12,900 nt of DNA, taken from NCBI GenBank assembly GCA_031268115.1, contig JAIRXV010000108.1:1-12900 (forward strand), written 5' to 3'. This stretch comes from Bifidobacteriaceae bacterium. Lineage in GTDB: Bacteria; Actinomycetota; Actinomycetes; Actinomycetales; WQXJ01. Below, piece after piece: positions 5,959 to 12,900 of the stretch (positions are counted from its first letter, which is position 1; every line of letters begins with the position of its first letter). The notes under the pieces are model-generated. The model had not been told where the DNA came from and searched no databases. It saw only the letters and a list, made by a program, of their open reading frames with translations. The position numbers were made by a program, and so were the translations under genes.

Positions 5959-7158
5959 GTGCGCATCGCCGTGGTGAACAACTTCTACCCCCCGCGCGTG
6001 GGCGGTTCCTCTCACCTGGCGGATTCCTTGGCGGTGGGCTACGCGGCCCGCGGGCACCGGGTGCTCGTGGTGACCGCCGCTTATCGCGATGCGCCGACGT
6101 TCGAAGAACGCGACGGCATCCAAATCGTGCGGTTGCCTGCGTTCCAAATCCCTGAGACCAGGTTCGCGTTGAGTTTCGACATCTCGTTCGCGACCCGGTT
6201 GTCGTTGCCGCGCCGGTTGGCCCGGCTGCTGGACAAGTTCGACCCGGACGTGATCCACCAGCACGGCCAGTTCTTCGATTTGACGTGGGCGAGCGGCCTG
6301 TACGCCCGCCGCCGGAAAATCCCCACTCTTCTTTCCGTCCACACGCGCCTGGAGAATCCCGCAGCGCTCTATTCGGGGCTGCTTGGGCTGTTGGATCGTT
6401 TCATGGTGTTCCCGTTCCTGCGCGCCTACCGCCCGGCCATGGTGGTTATGGACCGCATGATGGATGGCTACATCCGCCGCCGCTACGCCGGCGCCTATTC
6501 AAGCCTGGTGCCGATCCCGGTCGGGATCTCACCGGCCGCCGCTCAATCCGGTGACGCGGCGCGCGGGCGGGCCGAGGCATGGATCGAGCCAGGCGGTCCG
6601 GTGATTGTCTCGCTGGGGCACGTCATCCCGCTGCGCGATCGGGTTGCCTTGGTTGAGGCACTGCCCGCGGTCTTGCGGGCGGTGCCGAACGCGAAGGTTG
6701 TGGTGGTGGGCAACGTCTACTATGACGCGTTCAGAAAACGGGCCGCCGAGTTGGGTGTGGCCCACGCGATCCGGGCAATTGGAGCGGTGCCGAAGGCCGA
6801 GGTGCCGGACTATTTGGCGATGGCGGGCGTCGAATGCCACGAACAGGGCTATGGCATGGGCACTGCCACCCTCGAAGCGATGGCCGCCGGCGTGCCAGTG
6901 GTGGCGATGGCAACCCCGGACAACTTCCCGACTGTCCCTTTGCACGATGGCGAGGATGTCTACCTGTGCCCGCCGGGAGACATCGGCGCACTTGCCGAGC
7001 GACTGATCGAGGTGTTGAGAGATCCCGCGGCCGCGCGCGCCGTCGGCCAGCGCGGCCAGCGCTTGGTCGAGCAGCATTTCACGCTAGATGTAGTAACCGA
7101 GGAATACCTCGCGGTCCTGCGCCAGCTCGTGGGACCGCGTGAGCCGAACGGAGTGTGA
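5959..7158 (+). CDS. Glycosyltransferase family 4 (GT-B fold)
   Basis: 399 residues with a GTG start. The N-terminal domain begins MRIAVVNNFYPPRVGG, the classic GT4 opening with the glycine-rich acceptor loop at 13-16. DVIHQHGQF (97-105) holds the conserved His. The C-terminal domain starts near PVIVSLGHVIPLRD (214-227) and carries the donor-binding segment VECHEQGYGMGTATLEAMAAGVPVV (291-315, quoted in parts: E292, H294, E295, E306). The usual E-x7-E spacing is replaced by a longer form with GMGTATLEAMA, seen in one GT4 subgroup. It probably adds a sugar from a nucleotide donor to a lipid-linked intermediate at the inner face of the membrane. No transmembrane segment is seen. Its stop lies 2 nt before the most likely start of the next gene. 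Confidence 0.92.
   Translation: MRIAVVNNFYPPRVGGSSHLADSLAVGYAARGHRVLVVTAAYRDAPTFEERDGIQIVRLPAFQIPETRFALSFDISFATRLSLPRRLARLLDKFDPDVIHQHGQFFDLTWASGLYARRRKIPTLLSVHTRLENPAALYSGLLGLLDRFMVFPFLRAYRPAMVVMDRMMDGYIRRRYAGAYSSLVPIPVGISPAAAQSGDAARGRAEAWIEPGGPVIVSLGHVIPLRDRVALVEALPAVLRAVPNAKVVVVGNVYYDAFRKRAAELGVAHAIRAIGAVPKAEVPDYLAMAGVECHEQGYGMGTATLEAMAAGVPVVAMATPDNFPTVPLHDGEDVYLCPPGDIGALAERLIEVLRDPAAARAVGQRGQRLVEQHFTLDVVTEEYLAVLRQLVGPREPNGV
7150..7153 (+). promoter_or_regulatory. Ribosome binding site GGAG that favours GTG 7161
   Basis: GGAG ends 7 nt before GTG 7161 but only 1 nt before the alternative GTG at 7155. The spacing makes 7161 the better start. Confidence 0.6.
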
Positions 7159-7160
7159 AC

Positions 7161-8357
7161 GTGGGAGCGAAGAGCGTGGCCGTGATCGGCGGCGGGATCG
7201 TTGGCCTTGCGGTGGCCGCACGTCTGGTGGGCCGCGGCGACGGCGTGATAGTCATCGAGAAGGAACCCGAGTTGGGCGCCCATCAAACCGGACGCAACTC
7301 AGGTGTGATCCACGCGGGGGTGTACTACGAGCCGGGCGGCCTGAAGGCGCGCCTTTCGCGCGCGGGGTCTGCGTCCATGAAGCGCTTCGCGGCCGAACAC
7401 GGCGTCCCCTACCAGACCACCGGCAAGCTGATCGTCGCCACATCTGCCCAGGAGCGGGGCAAACTGGCGGACTTGGCGCGCCGAGCCGAGGCGAATGGCA
7501 TCGAGGCCCGCCAGGTCGATGCGGCCGAGGCCCGGGACATCGAGCCGCACGTGGCCGCAGTCGAAGCGATCCACATACCCGAGACCGGCATCATCGACTA
7601 CGCGGCGGTCTGCGGGGCGCTCGCGGAGCTGATCCGCTCCCAGGGCGGCACCATCTTGACCGAAGCGCGTTTCGATGCGGCGAGGACCGTGGGCGAACAG
7701 GTCCGCATCCGCCTGACCGATGGCGCCAAGATCGTGGCGGGCGCGTTGGTCAACTGCGCTGGCCTGCAATCGGATCAGGTGGCGCGCGCGTGCGGGATGA
7801 CGCCATCGGCCCGGATCATCCCCTTCCGGGGCGAGTACTACCAGCTGACCGAGGACAAACGCGACCTAGTGCGGGGCTTGATCTACCCCGTGCCGGACCC
7901 ACGCTTCCCGTTCTTGGGCGTGCATTGGACCCGCATGATCTCGGGTGCCGTCTATGCCGGCCCCAACGCGGTGCTGGCCATGGCGCGGGAAGGATACACG
8001 TGGCTGACCGTGTCCCCTCGCGATTTGTTGCAGGAATTGACTTGGCCGGGGCTGTGGGCGCTGGTCCCCGAATACGGCGTGGCAGGGGTCCAGGAGATGA
8101 TCCGTTCGCTGGTGGGCCCGCTGTTCGCGGCCTCGGCGGCGCGGTTGCTGCCGGGGGTGACGATGGCGGACCTTACCTTAGCGCCGGCCGGCGTCCGCGC
8201 CCAAGCGGTGGATAGGCGAGGTCAGCTGGTAGACGATTTCCTGATCGAATCCGGCCCACGCCAACTGCACGTTCTAAACGCACCGTCACCGGCCGCGACG
8301 GCGTCGCTAGAGATCGCGAAGCACTTGGTGGCAGAACTCGACGGGTTGCTCGATTAG
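7161..8357 (+). CDS. lhgO: L-2-hydroxyglutarate oxidase (FAD-dependent, LhgO family)
   Basis: 398 residues from the preferred GTG. The FAD-binding GGGIVG turn (residues 10-15) is followed by E33 at the end of strand 2. TGRNSGVIHAGVYY (43-56) is the signature of the LhgO/L2HGDH branch of the DAO fold. The middle carries FRGEYYQL and the segment GLIYPVPDP, and the C-terminus has LVDDFLIE and VLNAPSPAATASL, again as in LhgO. The enzyme oxidises L-2-hydroxyglutarate to 2-oxoglutarate and passes electrons to oxygen or to the membrane quinone pool. It is an unexpected member of a glycan operon. A plausible link is re-oxidation of 2-hydroxyglutarate formed when the 3-dehydrogenase regenerates NAD+ from 2-oxoglutarate. 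It could instead act on another 2-hydroxy acid. Family assignment is strong; the link to the pathway is inference. Confidence 0.88.
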   Translation: MGAKSVAVIGGGIVGLAVAARLVGRGDGVIVIEKEPELGAHQTGRNSGVIHAGVYYEPGGLKARLSRAGSASMKRFAAEHGVPYQTTGKLIVATSAQERGKLADLARRAEANGIEARQVDAAEARDIEPHVAAVEAIHIPETGIIDYAAVCGALAELIRSQGGTILTEARFDAARTVGEQVRIRLTDGAKIVAGALVNCAGLQSDQVARACGMTPSARIIPFRGEYYQLTEDKRDLVRGLIYPVPDPRFPFLGVHWTRMISGAVYAGPNAVLAMAREGYTWLTVSPRDLLQELTWPGLWALVPEYGVAGVQEMIRSLVGPLFAASAARLLPGVTMADLTLAPAGVRAQAVDRRGQLVDDFLIESGPRQLHVLNAPSPAATASLEIAKHLVAELDGLLD

Positions 8358-8361
8358 GGTG
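8356..8361 (+). promoter_or_regulatory. Ribosome binding site-like AGGGTG supporting ATG 8368
   Basis: AGGGTG lies 6 nt before ATG 8368. The alternative GTG at 8359 sits inside this site and has nothing suitable upstream, so ATG 8368 is preferred. Confidence 0.5.
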
Positions 8362-8367
8362 CGCCAA

Positions 8368-10425
8368 ATGGACTCGGAACGCGACCGGGCGCGCGACGAA
8401 GGACTTGGGCGAACCGTGACCAGCGGGGGCGCAACGCTACGGGAACGCTGGCGGCGCTGGACCGAGCCGCGTGAAGACGGGCGTCCCAACCGCCGCGTGA
8501 TTGCGGTCTTCCCGCTCTTGGTTCTGGCGGGCCTGCTGGTTGCTGTGACCCTGGGGCTCAACGGCAGCTCGGTTGGGGTGGTCCACCGTCAGCTGTACGG
8601 GACCACCGATCCTAACCTCATTGCTGGCCACCCCTTGTCGATCCGCAGCGACGAGTTCAACACCCAAACGGTCTACACGATTTCCCAAGACCAACTCGGG
8701 CTGCCGCGCTACAACAACGCCTTGCCGGGTGGGGTGGATATGTCCCTCAATTGGGAAGCCCCGTACACGGACTGGTCCATCGCATTCCGACCCCACCAGT
8801 GGGGTTTCTTCGGCTTACCTCTCGACAACGCGTTTTCGCTGAAGTGGTGGCTGCCGTTCGCTGAGTTGCTGATTGCCGCCTATTTCCTGATCGTCGCCAT
8901 GCTGCCGCGCTATCCACTGGTCGGTGCGGCCAGCGCCATTGCCTTCGGGCTATCGCCCTTTGTGCAGTGGTGGTACACGCCCCAGGCGGTGTTACCGCTT
9001 GCCTGGGGTTGTGCCGCCATGGCCGGCCTCCAATGGTTCGTATTCCTGCGGGCCTGGTGGTCCAAGGCGCTGCTAGCGGGAGGTCTGGTCCTGATCTCAG
9101 CGCAGGCCCTAATGGGGCACTACGCCCCTTTCATCATTCCCACGGCATTCGTGGTGATGGCCTTCGCGGTTGGGTGGGTCGCCAGTGGGAAAGGCGGGCG
9201 CCGAGCGCGCCTTCGGGCACTCGTCTGGATTGGGGGGGCAGGGGCCGCCGCTGGCGCGATCATGGTCCTGTTCTTGACGACGCGGTCCGACCGTATCGCG
9301 GACATCCTCGGCACCGTCTATCCGGGCACCCGTTTGACTCCTCCCGGTGCGGGAAAGATCTTCGAGCGGCCCGGTTTGTTGCCCTGGACGGGCCTGTTCT
9401 CGGCCGATGCCCTGGAATTGCCAGCCCAGGGAGTTCCACTCATGGGCAACGATTCGGAATCCTCCGCGTTCGTGCTCACGTTCCTGTTCCTTGCCCCGGT
9501 GGCCGCGTGGTGCCTGGTCGCTCTATGGCGCCGCAAACACAAACTGGACTGGAACCTCGCGGCCGCACTGGCCGTCATCGTCCTAGTCCTTGCCTACTGG
9601 TATCTGCCGGGTTGGGACGGGCTGGCGCACCTGTTGTTCCTCGACCGGTCTCCGCTAAGCCGGTCGTTGCCGGGGCCTGGGCTTGAGGCGTTGGTGATGG
9701 TGCCGGTGGTGGGGCGGGCCATCCGCGAGCTCCCGGGGCGCAAAGTTGGGTGGGCGCTAACCATTGGCACCGCTGTGGTGTTCCTCGGGGCTCAGGGACT
9801 GGTTATGGCGAAACTCCAAAGCCTCGGGATCCCGGTCTCAGCTGGGTCCGTTTCCGGTGCGCTGATCCTGGTGTCGGCCGTGGCGCTCGTGGCCCTGTGC
9901 AGGGGCCACTACACCGCCGCCGCGGCCTTCGCCTTGGTTGTCAGCTTGGTGCTGGGCGCCACCGTCAATCCCCTCAGCCGGGGTCTGTTCGATCTGCGTT
10001 CCACACCCCTGGGGCAGGCGGTCTTGGCGCAGGCGGCGCGCAGCCCAGGTGACTGGGTGGGCATCGGCAGCACCGAGCTGGTCACCGGGACGCTAGTGGA
10101 GACCGGCGTGGGCGGAATGAACGGCGTCCAAGGCGGGCCGCGCCAGGATCGGTGGCGCGAACTCGACCCGGAGGGGCTGTACGAGGACCAGTGGAACCGC
10201 ATGGCCTACGTTATGTGGACCCCCGGTCCAAGCGCCGAGAGGGTTTTCAGTCCGCAGCCCGACGTGATCACCGTGCGTTTCGACGCTTGCGCCTCGTTTG
10301 AGCAGGAGCACATCGTCAACGTGCTGGTACAAGGCGCAATCGAATCACCATGCCTGGAACCCACGGATGAGGTTGCCGTGGGGAATAACGGATTCAACCT
10401 CTACAGGGTGGTTGCCTCACAGTAG
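8368..10425 (+). CDS. Large polytopic membrane protein, possibly GT-C-type glycosyltransferase or polymerase
   Basis: About 685 residues from the preferred ATG. A basic cytosolic N-terminus is followed by a first membrane span (VIAVFPLLVLAGLLVAV). Then comes an external loop with IRSDEF and a run of aromatic and acidic residues, a further ten or so hydrophobic segments, and a soluble C-terminal domain of roughly 140 residues. That domain has GGMNGVQGG, a WRELDPEG segment and two cysteines (in FDACASF and SPCLEP) that could form a disulfide outside the cell. An acidic motif in the first outer loop and many spans resemble GT-C-fold enzymes, and similar actinobacterial proteins are mostly annotated only as domains of unknown function. 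It may transfer sugars from a polyprenyl donor on the outer face, or polymerise the glycan. The role is not proven. Confidence 0.75.
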   Translation: MDSERDRARDEGLGRTVTSGGATLRERWRRWTEPREDGRPNRRVIAVFPLLVLAGLLVAVTLGLNGSSVGVVHRQLYGTTDPNLIAGHPLSIRSDEFNTQTVYTISQDQLGLPRYNNALPGGVDMSLNWEAPYTDWSIAFRPHQWGFFGLPLDNAFSLKWWLPFAELLIAAYFLIVAMLPRYPLVGAASAIAFGLSPFVQWWYTPQAVLPLAWGCAAMAGLQWFVFLRAWWSKALLAGGLVLISAQALMGHYAPFIIPTAFVVMAFAVGWVASGKGGRRARLRALVWIGGAGAAAGAIMVLFLTTRSDRIADILGTVYPGTRLTPPGAGKIFERPGLLPWTGLFSADALELPAQGVPLMGNDSESSAFVLTFLFLAPVAAWCLVALWRRKHKLDWNLAAALAVIVLVLAYWYLPGWDGLAHLLFLDRSPLSRSLPGPGLEALVMVPVVGRAIRELPGRKVGWALTIGTAVVFLGAQGLVMAKLQSLGIPVSAGSVSGALILVSAVALVALCRGHYTAAAAFALVVSLVLGATVNPLSRGLFDLRSTPLGQAVLAQAARSPGDWVGIGSTELVTGTLVETGVGGMNGVQGGPRQDRWRELDPEGLYEDQWNRMAYVMWTPGPSAERVFSPQPDVITVRFDACASFEQEHIVNVLVQGAIESPCLEPTDEVAVGNNGFNLYRVVASQ

Positions 10426-11850
10426 CGGCCCCGTCATCGTCAACGCCGCCAAGATCAGCACCGCCGCCGTGCCCAGGCCGCCCAACGCCACGCGGGCTCG
10501 TTCGCGCGGCACCGCCAACAGGGCAGCGAACGTGAACAGGGGAGCCAGGCCAATCGAATAGCGGGGGACTATCGGCAACGTCGAGCCGAAGCTCGTGTAG
10601 ATCGAGATCCACTGGATGGGCGGATACAGGACCAGTATCGCGATGGCCGATACGCAGACCACGCGCAGCACATCGGCGCCGGTGCGTGGTCTGGGCGCAG
10701 GCGCGAGCCTCGTGTCGAGGCCGGGCAGGGGGTCTGCGCCATCGACCTTTGCCAGGGGCCAGACCTTTTCCTTTAGGATTCCCAGGGCTTTGAACAGGAC
10801 TAGGCCGATCACTGCGACTGTCAGCCATGTGTCGAGGGCGAGCGGCCAACCGTACGGCCACGGCGAATGCAGACCCGTCAGCTCGCTTGCCAGGTTCAAG
10901 GCCCGCTCCGGTAGTGGCGCGTTCGCGGAGACGCGCGCGTAGATCACATCGTTGGGGACGGTTTGGCGGGTCACGATGACTTGGTTCCAGGCCACGATCG
11001 GCGCCAGCACCAGCACGCCGAGCAGAACCGGCTGCCACAAGGCCGGCCTCCAGGTTGCCCTTCGGGTGGTGGACCAGCGGTTGCGACCCCACTGCCAGGT
11101 CGCGGCGAGGGCGACTGCCGCCACCGCCAGGCAATCCACCACGGCGATGGACGCCGCCAACGCGGTAGCCAGCGCCACCCACGTGAAGCCCTTGTTGCGC
11201 CGAATCCACAGCAGGGCAGTGCCCGCTACGAGCACCCCAGTCAAGGTTTGGGTGGCGTTTGGGCTGACGTAGAAGTTGTGGTGGAGCACCGCTATGGCGC
11301 CTACGGGTATTAGGGCGGACGCTGCGGCTCCCCAGCCGCGCAAGCCCAGCGCCAGCGCGAAAGCCAAGGCCGCCGCCATTCCCAACGCAAGGCACAATAC
11401 GGAAAAGAGCCTCAAACCGGTCAGGTAGCTGTCCACGTGGAAGACGGACTTGGCGATCCCCGCGAACACATTGGCGGCCACGAAATACGTGGGGTAGTGG
11501 ATGTAGGCGGACGAGTACTGGCCGGACGGCAACTCCTCGACGGGCGGCAGGTTGCCGGCGCAGTCCGAGGCGTAGCCGCCAACCATATGCCCAACGCCAC
11601 ACGACCACTCCTCGCGCACGGTTAACGTGTAGACGCCGCCGGCATGCGGAATGGTGCCTTCACGGACGTTCGCGGCGTAGTCGAGGTGGACGTGCTCGTC
11701 CAGGATCGACATCGGGTGCGCGTCCTTCACGTATGACACGCCGGCCGCGAGGAGGCAGGTGCCAGCCAAAGCGAGCACCGTCATAGCGACAGTGTTGGAC
11801 GTGAGGAAGGAGCGGACACGGCGGGCAGGGATCCTGCTCGTTTGAGGCAT
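10417..11850 (-). CDS. Polytopic membrane protein, DUF2142/GT-C-like
   Basis: About 477 residues if translation begins at ATG 11850 (MPQTSRIPARR). The same frame stays open to a TTG at 11937, but those extra 29 residues look non-coding. A basic N-terminus is followed by a first span near residues 20-40. The first external loop starts SILDEHVHLDY, a D51-E52 with nearby histidines, like the DE..H motif after the first span in GT-C and DUF2142 proteins. The same loop has two cysteines (C84, C97). HYPTYFVAANVFAGIA (118-133) also fits DUF2142. Roughly ten more spans follow. It may be a sugar transferase using polyprenyl-linked donors. It runs against the glycan operon and overlaps its last gene by 9 bp at the stop ends (10417-10425). 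Confidence 0.75.
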   Translation of the reverse strand: MPQTSRIPARRVRSFLTSNTVAMTVLALAGTCLLAAGVSYVKDAHPMSILDEHVHLDYAANVREGTIPHAGGVYTLTVREEWSCGVGHMVGGYASDCAGNLPPVEELPSGQYSSAYIHYPTYFVAANVFAGIAKSVFHVDSYLTGLRLFSVLCLALGMAAALAFALALGLRGWGAAASALIPVGAIAVLHHNFYVSPNATQTLTGVLVAGTALLWIRRNKGFTWVALATALAASIAVVDCLAVAAVALAATWQWGRNRWSTTRRATWRPALWQPVLLGVLVLAPIVAWNQVIVTRQTVPNDVIYARVSANAPLPERALNLASELTGLHSPWPYGWPLALDTWLTVAVIGLVLFKALGILKEKVWPLAKVDGADPLPGLDTRLAPAPRPRTGADVLRVVCVSAIAILVLYPPIQWISIYTSFGSTLPIVPRYSIGLAPLFTFAALLAVPRERARVALGGLGTAAVLILAALTMTGPLL

Positions 11851-11858
11851 GGACGACC

Positions 11859-11864
11859 ATGCTA
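11859..11864 (-). promoter_or_regulatory. Possible -10 element (TAGCAT) for a leaderless transcript of the - strand gene
   Basis: Read on the - strand, TAGCAT (TANNNT) ends 8 nt before ATG 11850, and no Shine-Dalgarno is present between. This is the layout expected if transcription starts at or near the A of the ATG, as in many actinobacterial leaderless genes. It is speculative and depends on the chosen start. Confidence 0.3.
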
Positions 11865-11961
11865 ACGCGCGAGGCGAGCGGCGACGGCCTCGGAGTGAGT
11901 GGTGTGCGGTTGCAGACTTTGGTTTGCGGTGGGACAATGGCGAGTCCTTGTTGGCGGTCTA

Positions 11962-11974
11962 GGGAGTTACTCCC
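11962..11974. repeat. 13-bp palindrome GGGAGT-T-ACTCCC
   Basis: Six-base arms, GGGAGT and ACTCCC, are perfectly inverted around a single T. It sits in the divergent intergenic region, 112 bp from the - strand ATG and 114 bp before the + strand GTG, so it could be an operator shared by both genes. It is too short for a strong terminator and lacks a T-run. Confidence 0.45.
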
Positions 11975-11999
11975 GTCGGTCGTCGTGACTGCCATGATG

Positions 12000-12010
12000 A
12001 GAGGCCTGAC
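12000..12010 (+). repeat. Direct repeat copy 1 (AGAGGCCTGAC)
   Basis: Matches 12077-12087 (AGAGGCCTAAC) at 10 of 11 positions, 77 bp apart. Copy 2 ends just before the GTG at 12088 and includes its ribosome binding site. Confidence 0.4.
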
Positions 12011-12013
12011 CTA

Positions 12014-12019
12014 TTGACC
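12014..12019 (+). promoter_or_regulatory. Possible -35 hexamer TTGACC
   Basis: TTGACC matches the -35 consensus at five of six positions and lies 74 bp before the GTG at 12088. A clear -10 is not seen 16-18 bp downstream, so the promoter is only tentative. Confidence 0.25.
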
Positions 12020-12076
12020 TTGCCGCGCACACGCCGTCTGTTTGGTGTGCCCGCGATCCGCTGAACCCGACAGAAT

Positions 12077-12087
12077 AGAGGCCTAAC
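12077..12087 (+). repeat. Direct repeat copy 2 (AGAGGCCTAAC) containing the ribosome binding site
   Basis: AGAGG (12077-12081) lies 6 nt before GTG 12088 and is the likely Shine-Dalgarno of the exported-protein gene. The whole 11-mer repeats the one at 12000. Confidence 0.45.
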
Positions 12088-12900
12088 GTGCTGTTGTTTC
12101 CCCTGTGTCGCTCTGCTTTGCGATCTGCTGTAGCCGTCGGATGCGGCGTCGTGCTTGCCTGCTCCTCGGTCGCACCGGCTCAGGCGGCGGGTGAACCAGC
12201 GCTGGTCAACGCTGAGGCGGTGCGTCCCGTCATCGCGCTGATGAACCAACGCAACGTCCTCGACAACGTGGTGGCCTCCGTTCAGGACGGGGCGGGGCTC
12301 GTGTTGGAACGTCTGAGTTCAAGTATCAAGAAGACCGCGAGCCCGGAGTGTTCGCCTCTGAATGGTGCGCCAGGCGCCTGGATCCGCTCGTGTACCGTCA
12401 AGGCCACCTATGGGGCCTTGTTCCGCGAGGTGACGTTCGAGGTGGTGGACCTATCGGGTTTCAACCCGACCATCGTGGGTGCCCCGAGTCCGGGCGCCCT
12501 TCTCACCGTTGCCGGCGTGCCAGCGGGCCTGCCCGTGGCGTACCGCTGGTACCACCAGAACGGGGCGGACGTGTCCTATGAGGCCGCCTACACCGTTCAA
12601 GCGGCCGATGTCGGATTGGCCATTCAGTGCGATGTGTCCGTGACGTATGGCGGCATCAACGCCATACCGGGCTCTGGGGCGGTACGGACGGTCCGGGCGG
12701 GCTCCGTGGGTAAAGTCCAAGCCGTGATCGCCGCAACGCTGCGGCGTGCCACCATCCCGCACACCACCCAAGGGGTGGTGGATCTATCTTTGACAGTGCC
12801 TTCCCTCGGCGCATGGGCCGGGACCGTCGATGTGGTGGTGGGGGCCAACCTGGTTGTTATCCCGATTGAGATGACCGGGACTGCCGCTGTGACCCTACCT
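12088..12900 (+). CDS. Exported protein with Ig-like repeat, N-terminal part (runs off window end)
   Basis: An open frame of 271 codons with no stop before the window ends; a TAG at 12076 closes the frame upstream, and GTG 12088 has an AGAGG site 6 nt before it. Residues 1-33 form a signal peptide: Arg at 8 and 12, a hydrophobic core and APAQA before AGEP, a good signal peptidase I site. VLAC at 22-25 could alternatively be a lipobox, making it a lipoprotein. Residues 36-130 form an unrecognised domain with cysteines C88 and C102. Residues about 131-204 match a bacterial Ig-like repeat: GALLTVAGVP, YRWYHQNG, then YTVQAADVGLAIQCDVSVTYG. A further beta-rich segment follows. It is probably surface-attached, and may have more repeats and a C-terminal anchor beyond the window. 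Function unknown; it is divergent from and likely not part of the glycan operon. Confidence 0.8.
   Translation, partial: MLLFPLCRSALRSAVAVGCGVVLACSSVAPAQAAGEPALVNAEAVRPVIALMNQRNVLDNVVASVQDGAGLVLERLSSSIKKTASPECSPLNGAPGAWIRSCTVKATYGALFREVTFEVVDLSGFNPTIVGAPSPGALLTVAGVPAGLPVAYRWYHQNGADVSYEAAYTVQAADVGLAIQCDVSVTYGGINAIPGSGAVRTVRAGSVGKVQAVIAATLRRATIPHTTQGVVDLSLTVPSLGAWAGTVDVVVGANLVVIPIEMTGTAAVTLP

Larger units (their letters stand above)
11851..12087. other. Divergent intergenic region with regulatory-looking sequence
   Basis: 237 bp between the starts of two divergent genes. It holds a 13-bp palindrome (11962-11974), a duplicated 11-mer (12000-12010 and 12077-12087), a TTGACC that could be a -35 (12014-12019) and inverted 6-mers GCACAC/GTGTGC (12027-12032 and 12045-12050) that could fold in the leader. 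No ORF or RNA gene is recognisable. Confidence 0.5.

Noticed and set aside
5206..6342. Long open frame on the - strand (378 codons)
   Set aside because: It lies antisense to the epimerase, acetyltransferase and GT4 genes, which have clear family motifs. Its product is rich in Arg/His with no recognisable domain, typical of antisense frames in G+C-rich DNA.
7139..8215. Long + strand open frame (358 codons) over the oxidase gene
   Set aside because: The product is an Arg/Gly/Pro-rich low-complexity sequence, while the overlapping frame encodes a clear LhgO enzyme.
8967..9686. + strand open frame of 239 codons within the 685-residue membrane protein gene
   Set aside because: It is in another frame, rich in Arg/Pro/Gly, with no ribosome binding site or family motif.
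10394..11608. Second - strand open frame (404 codons) over the DUF2142-like gene
   Set aside because: Arg/Gly/His-rich with no hydrophobic pattern; the frame of the membrane protein has regular transmembrane segments and acidic loop motifs.

Overview
The window looks like chromosomal DNA of a high-G+C Gram-positive bacterium (Actinomycetota). The support is the strong G/C bias at third codon positions, frequent GTG and TTG starts, an operon of surface-polysaccharide genes with large actinobacterial-type membrane proteins, and a secreted protein with an Ig-like repeat. No species can be named from the sequence. There are no tRNAs, rRNAs, insertion sequences or CRISPR arrays.

Bases 1-10425 hold ten genes, all on the + strand and tightly packed, several with ATGA-type overlaps. 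They form a cell-surface glycan (nucleotide-amino-sugar) cluster. In order: the 3' end of a DegT-type sugar aminotransferase; a Gfo/Idh/MocA sugar dehydrogenase; an LpxA-like left-handed beta-helix acyltransferase; an LPG-synthase-TM (MprF flippase-like) membrane protein; a complete second DegT aminotransferase; an NAD-dependent sugar epimerase; a second, smaller hexapeptide acetyltransferase; a GT4 glycosyltransferase; an L-2-hydroxyglutarate oxidase (LhgO family); and a ~685-residue multi-spanning membrane protein. A convergent gene on the - strand (10417-11850) encodes another polytopic membrane protein with GT-C/DUF2142-like features. Its stop end overlaps the last + gene by 9 bp. After a 237-bp divergent intergenic region with a 13-bp palindrome and a duplicated 11-mer, an exported protein starts at 12088 and runs off the window end.

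The first three genes match the order of chemistry known for GnnA/GnnB/LpxA (and WlbA/WlbC/acetyltransferase): oxidise C3 of UDP-GlcNAc, transaminate it, then N-acylate the new 3-amino group. Such trios are known from Gram-negative lipid A and O-antigen pathways, so an LpxA-like protein next to this pair in a likely lipid-A-less organism is the most interesting feature here. The LhgO gene in the same operon suggests a redox loop: WlbA-type dehydrogenases have been reported to regenerate NAD+ by reducing 2-oxoglutarate to 2-hydroxyglutarate, the aminotransferase makes 2-oxoglutarate from glutamate, and LhgO could re-oxidise the 2-hydroxyglutarate. This is inference, but it explains an otherwise odd gene. 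The second DegT, the epimerase and the small acetyltransferase suggest a second modified amino sugar. The GT4 enzyme and the membrane proteins would assemble, flip or polymerise the glycan.
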